A model generated the notes under the pieces. It made no database searches. It was not told the origin of the DNA and saw only the letters and a program-made list of their open reading frames with translations. A DNA stretch of 64,000 bases from Elusimicrobia bacterium GWA2_69_24. Lineage in GTDB: Bacteria; Elusimicrobiota; Elusimicrobia; UBA1565. The stretch's first letter is position 1, and each line of letters opens with the position of its first letter. The stretch is taken from NCBI GenBank assembly GCA_001799695.1, contig MGTY01000027.1, positions 1-64,000 of the forward strand, read 5' to 3'. Shown here in pieces: positions 8,400-17,345 of this stretch. A program made the translations under genes and the position numbers.

Positions 8400-10871
8400 T
8401 CAGGCCGGGGGCGGGGTCGGCCCCTGGGGCAGGCGGACGCGGAAGGTGCTCCCCTTCCCGAGGATGCTCTCGGCGCGGATGCTGCCGCCGTGCGCGTCGA
8501 CGATCATCTTGCTGATGGTCAGTCCGAGTCCAGTCCCGGTGCGCTTCTTCCCGGGCGCTTCGGGGACGCGGTAGAACTTGTCGAAGAGCCGCGGCAGGCT
8601 CTCCGGCGGGATCCCGGGGCCTTCGTCGCTCAAGGCTACCTCCACGGAATCCCCCTCCCGGGTCACGGAGAGGCGGACGAGGCCTGCGGGGGGCGAGTAT
8701 TTCAGCGCGTTGGAGCCCAGATTGAGGATCACGCGTTCCAGCTGGTCCGGGTCGCCCGGCACCGGGGGCAGCGTCTCCGGAGCCGAGACCTCGACGCGCG
8801 TGCCCGGGGAGTAGCCGCGCAGGGTCTCGGCCGCGCGCAGGGCCAGTTCCCGCAGGTCCACGCTCGTGAACTCGGGCTTGACCGCGTCGGATTCGAGGCG
8901 GCTCAGGTCCAGGAAGTTGTTGACGAGCTTGCGCATGCGCCGGGACTCGCGCAGGATGACTTCCAGGTGCCGGCGCTTCTCCTCGTCGTCCAGGGTCGGC
9001 CAGAACTCCAGCAGGGTGTCCGAGAAGCCGAGGATGGCGGTGATGGGGGTGCGGAGCTCGTGGGTCACCATGTTCACGAAATCGCTCTTCATCCGTTCGA
9101 TCTCTTTGCGCCGGGTGATGTCCCGGGAGACGCAGACCATGGCGAAGGGGCGGCCGCGCTGGTCGTGGATGGCGGTGAGGGTGGATTCGACCGGGACCAG
9201 GGAACCGTCCTTGCGCAGGTTGAGGCTCTCGACTCCCTGCACGCTGCCCTTCTCCATGGCCTCCGCGAAAACTCGCCGCATCTCCCCCGCGTGGTCCTGG
9301 GGGATGAGGAAATCGGAGGGGTTGCGGCCCAGGACCTCCTCGGCCGTGAACTGGAAGGTCTCCGTGGCGCCCCGGCTCCAGGCCTGGAGCCGGCCCGCGG
9401 TGTCCATGAGGAGGATGGGGTCCACCGATTGCTCGGTCACCGCGGCCAGGGTCTTCTCCTGCCGGTGCTGCTCCTGGGCGCGCAGGGCGTTGCGCAGCAA
9501 TCTCGCGGAGTCCGCCAGCAGGGCGTTGACGTCGGCGTCGGGCGGCGTCGCGGAGCCGAGCCCCAGGACCAGCGCGCCTTCCAGCCGCCCCTCCGGGGTC
9601 TCCAGGAGCGGCGCCGCGTACCACCCCGCGTTGGGGAGCGGCTCCCAGAGGCTGCGCCGGGTGCGTTCCAGCTCGGACAGGATCCGGGCCTGCTGGGCCA
9701 GGGCCTCCTCGGACTCGAAGGACTTCTCACCGAGGGCGACGACCGTTTCCAGGGCGCCGCTGCCGGCGCGGCGCAGCAGGGTGACGTGCTTGCCGCGCGT
9801 GAGGGCCAGGAGGATGGGGAGCACGCGGTGGAGGGCGTCCTCCAAGGCGTCCGAGGCGAAGAGCTCGACGGCGAAGCGGTTGAGGAGGGTCAGGCGCTGA
9901 TACCGGGTCTGGAGCGTGAGGGGTTGGGGAGCGGCCGGCGCAACGGCGGCCGGGATCCGCGGGCCGCCGGGAGCCGCGACCTTCCCCCCCTCCAGGACCC
10001 GGACTCCGGCCGCTCCCTCCAGACGGGCCGCGGCGAGCGCCTGGGCCGCGGCCGCGTAAAGGGCGTCCGCGCCGGTCTCGGCCGCGCCGCCCAAAGACAC
10101 CGCGAACCGGAAATTGCGCCCCAGGTGCTCCTGCAGCCGCTCGACCAGGGGCTCGACCGAGCCCCCCGGCAGCACCGGCAGGAACACGCAGAGGGTGCCC
10201 TGCTCGAAACGCGCCACGATGTCGGTCGCGCGGCTCGCGGCCCGGAGCTGATCGGCCAGCTGGGCCATGAGGCGCAGGGACACGGCGGCGCCGCGCGCCT
10301 GGTGGATCTCCGCGAGCTGGTCCACGCGCGCCAGGATGAGTCCCTTGCGGGCGGAAGACGGCGCCGCCCCGGGGACGGCGGCCCCAGGGCCGCCGTCCAT
10401 CTCCGCCTGACAGACGCGGCGGAGGAAGGCTTCGGAGTACACCCCGGTGGCGGCGTCGATGGCCCCGGTGACGGAAGCGGCGTCCGACACCCTCTGGGCC
10501 GCGGCTTCCGCGAACAGGGCGAGGAGCCGCAGACAGGCCGGTTCCGCCGACCGCGGCTGGGAGTCGACGAGGCAGAGGGCGGCCGCCTCCGAATGACGCA
10601 GGGGCAGAAAGGCGCCCGCGGCGAACGGTCCCGCCGGCGCCGCGGACAGGAAGGCGGGTTCGCCGCCAGCGGCCGCCTCGCGCATGGCCAAGGCCAGGGC
10701 CGCGGCCGGTCCCGGCGGAAGGGCCTCTCCGGCCAGTCCCGCCCCGCGCAGGAGCAGCGGGAGGCCGCCCGCCTCGGCGGCGGGACGGACCACGGCCGCC
10801 GGCATGCCGAAGCGCTGGGAGACCCAGGTCAGGATCTCGAGGAGGATGGGGTCTTCTTGGGGACGGGCCAT
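8400..10871 (-). CDS. Soluble multi-sensor histidine kinase (GAF-GGDEF-like-GAF-PAS-HisKA-HATPase)
   Basis: This 823-residue protein appears cytosolic, with no membrane helix. From the N-terminus it has a GAF-like region (about 1-130) and a GGDEF-fold segment (about 138-300; DAATGVYSEAFLRRV ... LRLMAQLADQLRAASRATDI) in which the active GGDEF motif is replaced by EQGT. A second GAF-like region (about 330-475) comes next, then a PAS domain (about 485-600; ILLMDTAGRLQAWSRGA). The C-terminus has HisKA with the phospho-His box THELRTP and HATPase with N box (NLGSNALKYS), G1 (DEGPGIPPE) and G2 (GTGLGLTIS). It should autophosphorylate and pass phosphate to a response regulator; none is adjacent, and the NarL-type regulator at 38686 is the only one in the window. 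It sits 18 bases after the CapA-like gene. Confidence 0.88.
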   Translation of the reverse strand: MARPQEDPILLEILTWVSQRFGMPAAVVRPAAEAGGLPLLLRGAGLAGEALPPGPAAALALAMREAAAGGEPAFLSAAPAGPFAAGAFLPLRHSEAAALCLVDSQPRSAEPACLRLLALFAEAAAQRVSDAASVTGAIDAATGVYSEAFLRRVCQAEMDGGPGAAVPGAAPSSARKGLILARVDQLAEIHQARGAAVSLRLMAQLADQLRAASRATDIVARFEQGTLCVFLPVLPGGSVEPLVERLQEHLGRNFRFAVSLGGAAETGADALYAAAAQALAAARLEGAAGVRVLEGGKVAAPGGPRIPAAVAPAAPQPLTLQTRYQRLTLLNRFAVELFASDALEDALHRVLPILLALTRGKHVTLLRRAGSGALETVVALGEKSFESEEALAQQARILSELERTRRSLWEPLPNAGWYAAPLLETPEGRLEGALVLGLGSATPPDADVNALLADSARLLRNALRAQEQHRQEKTLAAVTEQSVDPILLMDTAGRLQAWSRGATETFQFTAEEVLGRNPSDFLIPQDHAGEMRRVFAEAMEKGSVQGVESLNLRKDGSLVPVESTLTAIHDQRGRPFAMVCVSRDITRRKEIERMKSDFVNMVTHELRTPITAILGFSDTLLEFWPTLDDEEKRRHLEVILRESRRMRKLVNNFLDLSRLESDAVKPEFTSVDLRELALRAAETLRGYSPGTRVEVSAPETLPPVPGDPDQLERVILNLGSNALKYSPPAGLVRLSVTREGDSVEVALSDEGPGIPPESLPRLFDKFYRVPEAPGKKRTGTGLGLTISKMIVDAHGGSIRAESILGKGSTFRVRLPQGPTPPPA

Positions 10872-10889
10872 GGACCTCGGCCCAGTATA

Positions 10890-11888
10890 TCAATTCGTCG
10901 GCGAGATGAGCTTGATGCGTTCCGGCCGGACGGTGAGAGCCCCCCGGCGGTCCAGCACTTCGCGGATCGCCTCGAGCTCCCCGCCCCGCGCGGGACGGGG
11001 CCGGCCTCCGTCGATGTTGAGCGGCACGAGCTCGGCCGAGACCCCGCCGCGCCGCAGGAGCAGGCGCACGATCACGGTGCGCTCCGTGCCCGGCGTGGGC
11101 GAGACGAACAGGAAGTTGCCGATGCTGTAGAACACCAAGCAATCCCCGATGAACTCCACGGGCTGGAGCATGTGCGGGTGGTGCCCGAGCACCACGTCGG
11201 CCCCCGCCGCGGCGGCCAGGCGGGCGAAGGCGGTCTGGATCGCGTTGGGCTCGGTCTCCCGCTCCGTCCCGCCGTGGAACGACACCAGGAGCACGTCGCA
11301 GCGCGCCTTCGCGTCGCGGATCCACTCCGCGGCGCGGTCGAAGTCCGCGAAGGCTACGCCCGGGCGGGCGCGGCCCGCCCACATGGCCTCGGGTATCGTG
11401 CTCGTCAGGGAGAGGATCCCGACCTTCAGCCCGTGCTTCTCGATGAAGAGCGGACGCCGCGCGGCCTCCCGGTCCGCGCCGGCTCCCACCACCAGGAAGC
11501 CCTGCTCGCGCGCCGCCTTCAGGGTGTCCTGGAGACCCTGGACTCCGTAGTCCATGACGTGGTTGTTGGCGAGGTTGAGGACCGTGAAGCCCGCCCGCTT
11601 CAGGATGCCGAGCCCGGCCGGCCGGGTGCGGAAGGTCCAGAGCTTGAGGGCGGCGAGACCCCGCGTCGTGACCGCGGTCTCCAGGTTGCCCAGCACCACG
11701 TCGCCCTCGAGCCAGTGCCGGATGCCCGCGGTGGGCGCTTCGGGGCCTTCCCGGGCCGCGATGCGGCCCACGGGCCCGTCCAGGCGGTTGTCCCCGACCG
11801 CGACGACCGTAAGCCCAGGCCCGGACGGCGGGGCCTGAGCGCAAGCCCAGGAGAGCAGGGGCAGGATTACCGCAAGGAGAGCTGCCAT
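10890..11888 (-). CDS. CapA-family exported metallophosphatase-like protein
   Basis: This 332-residue protein begins at the ATG whose product starts MAALLAVILPLLSWACAQA, a signal peptide (with a possible lipobox Cys at 17). The mature part has the calcineurin-like CapA fold: VVAVGDNRLDGP, GDVVLGNLETAV, LNLANNHVMDYG, LVSFHGGTERE, VVLGHHPHMLQPVE and FYSIGNFLF. CapA relatives take part in poly-gamma-glutamate capsule synthesis, but most members of this family are uncharacterised and no capB or capC is present here. The start overlaps the end of surE by 22 bases. A longer reading from further upstream would lie inside surE and has no signal peptide, so I reject it. Confidence 0.82.
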   Translation of the reverse strand: MAALLAVILPLLSWACAQAPPSGPGLTVVAVGDNRLDGPVGRIAAREGPEAPTAGIRHWLEGDVVLGNLETAVTTRGLAALKLWTFRTRPAGLGILKRAGFTVLNLANNHVMDYGVQGLQDTLKAAREQGFLVVGAGADREAARRPLFIEKHGLKVGILSLTSTIPEAMWAGRARPGVAFADFDRAAEWIRDAKARCDVLLVSFHGGTERETEPNAIQTAFARLAAAAGADVVLGHHPHMLQPVEFIGDCLVFYSIGNFLFVSPTPGTERTVIVRLLLRRGGVSAELVPLNIDGGRPRPARGGELEAIREVLDRRGALTVRPERIKLISPTN

Positions 11889-12646
11889 CGTGCCAGGCTT
11901 CCCAGGAAGCGGTCCTCGGTGGCGTCGAGGCGGACCGGCGAGACCGAGGCGAGGCCGCGGCGCACGGCCGCGATATCGGTCCCCGGCTGCGGCGCGTCCT
12001 GCAGGACGCGGCCGGCCAGCCAGAAATAGGGGTGCCCGCGCGGGTCCAGGCGCCGGGTGACCGTGCGGTCGTAGGTGCGCATGCCCAAGCGGGTGACGAG
12101 GACCCGGCTGCCGCGGGACCTTTCCGGGGCGTTGGCGTTGAGGCACAGCCCGGGCGGCAGTCCGCGGCGGAGCACCGCCATGGCCAGCGCGCGGGCGAGC
12201 CGGGCCGCGGGGGCGTAGTCCTCCCGCCGTCCTACGCCCTGGCTGACGGCGACGGCGGGGACGCGGTTGATCGTCGCCTCGATCGCCGCGGCCACGGTGC
12301 CCGAGTAGTGGACGTCGTGGCCCAGGTTGTAGCCGCGGTTGATGCCCGACAGGAGCAGGTCCGCCTTGCCCCCCAGCACGTGGAGGATGCCGATGCGGGC
12401 GCAGTCCGCCGGGGTGCCGCTCAGAGTCAGGACGGTCGCCCCGTCCAGATGCGGGGAATGATGGGGCTTGAGGCGGAGGGGTTTGTGCAGGGTGAGGCTG
12501 TGGCCGGCGGTGGAGCGCTCCCTTTCCGGGACGACCACGGTGAGCCGGCCCAGGCCCGCGACGGCGGCCACCAAAGCCTCGAGTCCCTTGCCGTGGATCC
12601 CGTCGTCGTTGACGATGAGGATGGATGGGGTGCGCGTCCGGGACAT
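11867..12646 (-). CDS. surE: 5'/3'-nucleotidase SurE
   Basis: This 259-residue protein starts at the ATG giving MSRTRTPSILIVNDDG, 4 bases after the murG stop. SurE is a divalent-metal-dependent nucleoside monophosphatase that also cleaves short polyphosphate and serves survival in stationary phase. The diagnostic blocks are present: NDDG metal site (about residues 13-16), SGTPADC, and LSGINRGYNLGHDVHYSGTV. The C-terminal half (VTRLGMRTYDRTVTRRLDPRG...DIAAVRRGLASVSPV) matches family pattern and length. An upstream start adding 12 residues is possible but would overlap murG. The cytosolic location and operon position (murG-surE-capA) are clear. Confidence 0.93.
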   Translation of the reverse strand: MSRTRTPSILIVNDDGIHGKGLEALVAAVAGLGRLTVVVPERERSTAGHSLTLHKPLRLKPHHSPHLDGATVLTLSGTPADCARIGILHVLGGKADLLLSGINRGYNLGHDVHYSGTVAAAIEATINRVPAVAVSQGVGRREDYAPAARLARALAMAVLRRGLPPGLCLNANAPERSRGSRVLVTRLGMRTYDRTVTRRLDPRGHPYFWLAGRVLQDAPQPGTDIAAVRRGLASVSPVRLDATEDRFLGSLARWQLSLR

Positions 12647-12650
12647 CTCG

Positions 12651-13763
12651 TCAGGATAGCGGTTTTCCCGCCTCCTCCACAATGTCGGCCAGGACCGCCG
12701 CGCTGCGCTCCGGCGGCGGGAGCCCCAACCCCTCGTAGGCCCGGGTCATCGCGGACAGGGTGGAGCCGGCGGGGTCGAAGAGGCCGCCCAGCAGTTCCGC
12801 CAGCACGGCGGCCGACAGGCCGCCTTCCAGCGCCAGCCGCGCGGCTCCGGCCGCTTCCAGGATCCGCGCGTTCGCCTCCTGGTGCGCCCCGGTCGCGGCA
12901 GGGTAGGGGACGAGGAGCGCGGGCAGCTTCTGCGCCGCGAGTTCCGCCAGCGTGCTGGCTCCGGAGCGGCAAATCGCCAGGTCCGCGGCCCCGTAGGCCG
13001 CCGGCATGTCTTCCAGGAATTCCAGGATGACCGCGGGAAGTCCCGCATAAGCCGCGCGGGTCGCCTCCGCATGGCCTTTGCCGCAGAGGTGGAGGACTTG
13101 GACCCCACTTCGTGGGGGAGGAGTCCTCTCCGCGAGCAGGCGGAGCGCTTCGGGGACGAGGCGGTTGAGCGCGCGCGCCCCCTGGGAACCCCCCACCACC
13201 AGGAGCGTGGCCAGGCCCGGGTCGAGACCGAGGGCGCGCCGGGAGGCCGCGGGATCGGCCTTGGCCCAGAGCGCCTCGCGGATGGGAGTCCCGGTGAGCG
13301 CGGTCCTGGTGCCGGAGCCGGGACGCTTCCCGGGCAGGCCCAGGGCCAGGCACGCGGCTCCGCCCGCGCTGAGGCGGTTGGCGAGGCCCAGGACGGCGTT
13401 GGATTCGTGGAGCACCAGCGGGACGCCGCGCAGGCGGGCGGCCGCGGCCACCGGGACGGTGAGATAGCCGCCCATGCCCACGGCGACCGCGGGCCGCCAG
13501 GCGCGCACGATGTTTCGGGCGGTCCACAGGCTGCGCGCCAGCTTCCCGGGCAGGGCCAGCCAGGACCGGGAGGGCGAGCGCGAGAGGCCGCGCAGGTCCA
13601 GTTCCGCGAAGGGCAGGTCTTCCGCGCTCAGCCGGGCCGCGGCCGGATCCTCGCGGCGCAGGACGAAAAGGGTCTCGTGCCCCCGCGCCCCCAGGGCTTT
13701 TCCCAGCGCGTAGCCGGGATAGAAGTGTCCCCCCGTGCCGCCGCAGGCGATCAAAATGCGCAT
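12651..13763 (-). CDS. murG: UDP-GlcNAc--lipid I N-acetylglucosaminyltransferase MurG
   Basis: This 370-residue GT28 glycosyltransferase adds GlcNAc to lipid I to make lipid II on the inner face of the inner membrane. It has the N-terminal glycine loop GGTGGHFYPGYAL, the MGGYLTVPVAAAAR region, LLVVGGSQGARALN at the start of the C-terminal domain, and the UDP-GlcNAc site CRSGASTLAELAA ... LVPYPAATGAHQEANARIL. Glu or Gln residues expected in that site are present (HQEANA). It follows ftsW by two bases, and surE begins 4 bases after its stop. The length is normal. Confidence 0.96.
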   Translation of the reverse strand: MRILIACGGTGGHFYPGYALGKALGARGHETLFVLRREDPAAARLSAEDLPFAELDLRGLSRSPSRSWLALPGKLARSLWTARNIVRAWRPAVAVGMGGYLTVPVAAAARLRGVPLVLHESNAVLGLANRLSAGGAACLALGLPGKRPGSGTRTALTGTPIREALWAKADPAASRRALGLDPGLATLLVVGGSQGARALNRLVPEALRLLAERTPPPRSGVQVLHLCGKGHAEATRAAYAGLPAVILEFLEDMPAAYGAADLAICRSGASTLAELAAQKLPALLVPYPAATGAHQEANARILEAAGAARLALEGGLSAAVLAELLGGLFDPAGSTLSAMTRAYEGLGLPPPERSAAVLADIVEEAGKPLS

Positions 13764-13765
13764 GG

Positions 13766-14881
13766 TCAGCGCGACGCCGGGAGGACCCGGTGCCGGGAGA
13801 TGTTGAGCAGGATGCCCATCGCCGCCAGGGTGACCAAAAGCGACGAACCCCCGTACGAAAAGAATGGCAGGGGGAGCCCCTTGGTGGGCATGAGGCCGAT
13901 GGACATGGCGATGTTGAAGAAGGCCTGCAGGCAGATGAGGAAGGTCAGGCCCGAGGCGAGGAGCATCCCGAACAGGTCGGGCGCCCCGCGGGCGATGCGG
14001 ATGCCGCGCAGGAGCAGGGCCGTGAACAGGCAGAGCACGGCGACGGCGCCGAGCAGGCCCAGCTCCTCGCAGAGCACCGGGAAGATGAAGTCCGTGTGGG
14101 GCGCGGGCAGGTACATGAGCTTGATCTTGGAGGCCCCCAGGCCCTGTCCCGCCCAGCCCCCGGCCCCCACCGCCAGCAGGGACTGCACCAACTGGTAGCC
14201 CGTGCCGCCGGCGTCGTTGAAGGGGTGCAGGAAGGTCATAAGCCGGGCCCGCCGGTAGGGCAGGCGCAGGAGCTCATAGAGGAGGACCGGCATAGCCGCC
14301 AGGCCGACCACGGCGAGGTGGTGGAAGCGCGTCCCGCCCACGAAGAGGACGAGCAGCCCCACCCCGAAGAGCAGGGCCGGGGTCCCCAGGTCGGGCTGCA
14401 GCGAGATGAGCCCCAGGAGCAGTCCGACCACGGCCCAAGGCACGATCATCCCCTGGGTGAAGTTGGAGACCTTGCTGCGCTTGCGGTCGAGATAGTCGGC
14501 GAGGAACAGCACCATGGTCAGCTTCGCGAACTCGGCCGGCTGCAGGCCGAAGGGGCCGATGCGGATCCAGCGCTTCACCCCGGCGATGGGGCTGGTGAAC
14601 AGCACCGCGACGAGCACCATGAGGGTCAGGGCCAGCAGGGGCCACACCCATTCCCGCAGACGGCCGTAGGGGATGCGGCTGAAGAGGGCCATCAGACCGA
14701 GCCCCGCCAGGGAGAAGAGGCCCTGCCGCTTCAGGTAGAAGAGGGGGTCCGCGTACTGCTTGTCGGCCATGATCGCGCTGGCCGAATAGAGCATCACCCA
14801 CCCGAAGACGAGCAGGATGAGCGAGAGTCCCAGCAGGAAGTAGTCCGGAGCCGCCTTGCGCCGGCTCAGGGGCTTCATCAT
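13766..14881 (-). CDS. ftsW: Lipid II polymerase FtsW (SEDS family)
   Basis: This 371-residue inner-membrane protein of the SEDS family has about ten hydrophobic helices. FtsW polymerises lipid II into glycan strands at the septum together with the FtsI transpeptidase encoded upstream. Recognisable blocks are GVKRWIRIGPFGLQPAEFAKL, ISLQPDLGTPALLFGVG, the YLPAPHTDFIFPVLCEELGLLGA loop containing the key Asp/Glu, and the C-terminal LMPTKGLPLPFFSYGGSSLL. Its place between murD (4-base ATGA overlap) and murG argues for FtsW rather than RodA. Confidence 0.95.
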   Translation of the reverse strand: MMKPLSRRKAAPDYFLLGLSLILLVFGWVMLYSASAIMADKQYADPLFYLKRQGLFSLAGLGLMALFSRIPYGRLREWVWPLLALTLMVLVAVLFTSPIAGVKRWIRIGPFGLQPAEFAKLTMVLFLADYLDRKRSKVSNFTQGMIVPWAVVGLLLGLISLQPDLGTPALLFGVGLLVLFVGGTRFHHLAVVGLAAMPVLLYELLRLPYRRARLMTFLHPFNDAGGTGYQLVQSLLAVGAGGWAGQGLGASKIKLMYLPAPHTDFIFPVLCEELGLLGAVAVLCLFTALLLRGIRIARGAPDLFGMLLASGLTFLICLQAFFNIAMSIGLMPTKGLPLPFFSYGGSSLLVTLAAMGILLNISRHRVLPASR

Positions 14882-16260
14882 GCTTTCCGGCGCCCTAGTT
14901 CCTTCGCCAGCTCCTTGAAGCGCCGGCCCCGGTGCTCGAAATCCTGGAACTGGTCGAAGGAGGCGCAGGCCGGGGACAGGAGGAGGGTGTCCCCTTTCGC
15001 CCCGATCTGCAATCCCACCCGGACCGCGGATTCGAGGGTCTCGCAGGGGAAGAAGTGGGCCGCGCCCTGCAGGTCCTCCTCGATCTTGGCCGCGGCGCTG
15101 CCGATGGTGAGGACGGCCTTGACGCCCTTCTCGACGGGCCCGAGCAGGGCGCGGAAGCCCCCGCCCTTGGGCAGCCCGCCCAGGATGAGCAGCAGGGTCT
15201 TACCGCGGTCCTCCAGGGCCCGGAGGGCCGCCAGGGTGGAATCCACGTTGGTGGCCTTGGAATCGTTCACGCAGGCGATGCCCCGGAAGGTCCCGCAGCC
15301 CTCGATGCGGTGCTCCACGCCCTGGAACTTCTTGAAGCCGCGGGCGATGACGGCCGGCTTCACGCCCTGGGAGGCGGCCAGGAGCGCCGCGGCCATCGCG
15401 TTCTCCAGGTTGTGCACCCCCGGGAGCTTGGGCGGGATCACGACGGAGTCTTTCGGGTCGCCCGGCAGGCGCAGATGGATCTTGCCGCCGTCCAGCCAGG
15501 CCGCGACCCGGGTCGAGGGATGCAGCGCGAAGAAGAGCTTGCGGGCCCCGCAGTCGCGCGCGAGGTGCAGGGAGATCGGGTCCGAGGCGTTGAACACGCA
15601 GAACTGCCCCCGGTTCTGCTGGCGGAAGACCCGGGCCTTGGCCGCCACGTAGGCTTCCATGCTCCCGTGGTGCTCCAGGTGGTCCGCGGTGACGTTGAGG
15701 ATAGCCGCCGCGTCCGGCTTGAACCAGGCGCTGTCCTCGAGTTGGTAGCTGGAGACCTCCAGCACCACGGTGTCGCCCTTGCGGATATCGGCGGCGGAGC
15801 CGGAAACGGCCGAACCGATGTTCCCGAGCAGGTGCACGCGGCGCTTGTCCTCCTTGAACAGGGCCGCGGTCATGCAGGCCACCGTGGACTTGCCGTTGGA
15901 GCCGGTGACCGCGACCGTGGTGCAGGCCGGCGCGTAGGCCAGGGCGATCTCCAGCTCGCTGTAGATCGGGATGCCGGCGTCCCGGAGGCGCTGGAGGATC
16001 GGGGCGTGCGAGGGGATGCCGGGGCTCTTCACGGCGAAGGAGGCCGCGAGGAGGCGGTCGGAATGCCCGCCCCCCTCCCAGCGCGCCTTGGCGGGGAGGC
16101 GCTTGGCCAGGGCGCGGAGTTCCTTGCGGGGCCGGGTGTCGCTCAAGAGCACGCGGAAGCCCTTCTTGGCCAGCAGGCGCGCGGCGTCGAGCCCGGAGCG
16201 GCCCATTCCGAGCACCGCCGCCCGCTTCTTCCGGAAAGACTTGGGGTCGAATGGCTTCAT
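14878..16260 (-). CDS. murD: UDP-MurNAc-L-Ala--D-Glu ligase MurD
   Basis: This 460-residue Mur ligase adds D-glutamate to UDP-MurNAc-L-alanine in the cytosol. An N-terminal Rossmann-like domain (AAVLGMGRSGLDAARLL) is followed by the ATP-binding loop VAVTGSNGKSTVACM (about residue 115). The central domain has ILNVTADHLEHHGSMEAYVAAKARVF, and the C-terminal domain has CVNDSKATNVDSTLAAL, the block typical of MurD. It shares one base with the mraY stop and overlaps ftsW by ATGA, so translation is coupled through this part of the operon. Confidence 0.96.
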   Translation of the reverse strand: MKPFDPKSFRKKRAAVLGMGRSGLDAARLLAKKGFRVLLSDTRPRKELRALAKRLPAKARWEGGGHSDRLLAASFAVKSPGIPSHAPILQRLRDAGIPIYSELEIALAYAPACTTVAVTGSNGKSTVACMTAALFKEDKRRVHLLGNIGSAVSGSAADIRKGDTVVLEVSSYQLEDSAWFKPDAAAILNVTADHLEHHGSMEAYVAAKARVFRQQNRGQFCVFNASDPISLHLARDCGARKLFFALHPSTRVAAWLDGGKIHLRLPGDPKDSVVIPPKLPGVHNLENAMAAALLAASQGVKPAVIARGFKKFQGVEHRIEGCGTFRGIACVNDSKATNVDSTLAALRALEDRGKTLLLILGGLPKGGGFRALLGPVEKGVKAVLTIGSAAAKIEEDLQGAAHFFPCETLESAVRVGLQIGAKGDTLLLSPACASFDQFQDFEHRGRRFKELAKELGRRKA

Positions 16261-17345
16261 CAGCGGATCTTGAGCGAGGCCAGCGCCGCCAGCATCAGGC
16301 CGATGCTCACGATCCAGAAACGCACCGTCACTTTTGGTTCCGCGATGCCTCCCAGCTCGAAATGGTGGTGCAGGGGCGCCATGCGGAATATGCGCTTGCC
16401 GCGGCGCAGCTTGTAGGAGGCCATCTGCAGGATGACCGAAAGGGTCTCCGCGACGAAGACGCCGCCTACGATCGGCAGGAGCAGTTCCTGCTTGACGCAG
16501 ATCGCCACCGTGCCGATCACCCCGCCGAGGAACAAGGACGACGTGTCGCCCATGAAGACCTCGGCCGGATAAGCATTATACCAGAGAAACCCGAGGCAGG
16601 CTCCGATCAGCGCCCCGAGGTAGACGCTCATCTCCCCGGCTCCGGGCACGTGGCTGATCTGGAGGTAGTCGGCGAACTTGGCGTTGCCGGCCATGTAGGC
16701 GAACACCGCGTAGGTGATGGCGCAGAAGATGATGCAGCCCGCGGCCAGTCCGTCGAGCCCGTCGGTCAGGTTCACGGCGTTGGAGGAGCCCACGATGATG
16801 ATGGCGGCCAGGACGAAGTAGAGGGGGCCCAGCTCGATGAAGGTCTGCTTGACGTAGGGGACCAGGATGGCGGTGGCGTGCGCGCCTTCCGGCGGGTAGG
16901 CCGCCAGGTAGCCCACCACCAGCAGGGCGGTCCCGATCTGGATGAGGAACTTGACCCGCGAGGGCGCCCCGCGCGGGTCCTTCTTCACCAGCTTCTGGTA
17001 ATCGTCGTAGAAGCCCAGAGCCGTGAGCACGGTCGAGACGAAGATCAATATCCAGGTGAAGCCCACGTCCGGCCGCATCCAGAGGAGCGAGGAGACCAGC
17101 ACCGCGATGAAGAGGAGGAGCCCGCCCATGGTCGGGGTCCCTTCCTTGGAAAAGTGGCTGGCCGGGCCGTCCTTGCGCTGGGACTGGCCGACCTTGTAGG
17201 CCCGCAGGGTCCGGATGAGCTTGGGCCCGAGCAGCAGGCAGATCAGCAGTGCGGTCACCAGCGCCCCGACCGTGCGGATGGTGATGTAGCGGAAGACGTT
17301 GAGCGGGCTCCAGAGTTCGCGCAGTCCGGAAAGATAGTAGATCAT
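16260..17345 (-). CDS. mraY: Phospho-MurNAc-pentapeptide transferase MraY
   Basis: This 361-residue polytopic membrane enzyme transfers phospho-MurNAc-pentapeptide to undecaprenyl phosphate to form lipid I. It shows the family blocks SHFSKEGTPTMGGLL, the catalytic Asp pair region FYDDYQKLVKKDPRG, NAVNLTDGLDGLAAGC, FLWYNAYPAEVFMGDTSSLF and the HHH loop MAPLHHHFE. About ten transmembrane helices are visible. It overlaps murF by four bases (ATGA) and murD by one, consistent with one coupled operon. Confidence 0.97.
   Translation of the reverse strand: MIYYLSGLRELWSPLNVFRYITIRTVGALVTALLICLLLGPKLIRTLRAYKVGQSQRKDGPASHFSKEGTPTMGGLLLFIAVLVSSLLWMRPDVGFTWILIFVSTVLTALGFYDDYQKLVKKDPRGAPSRVKFLIQIGTALLVVGYLAAYPPEGAHATAILVPYVKQTFIELGPLYFVLAAIIIVGSSNAVNLTDGLDGLAAGCIIFCAITYAVFAYMAGNAKFADYLQISHVPGAGEMSVYLGALIGACLGFLWYNAYPAEVFMGDTSSLFLGGVIGTVAICVKQELLLPIVGGVFVAETLSVILQMASYKLRRGKRIFRMAPLHHHFELGGIAEPKVTVRFWIVSIGLMLAALASLKIR

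Noticed and set aside
8127-12029. A 1,300-codon open frame on the plus strand opposite the kinase, CapA-like and surE genes
   Set aside because: It runs antisense through three well-supported genes and its product is low-complexity Gly/Arg/Glu/Gln sequence typical of shadow frames in GC-rich DNA.
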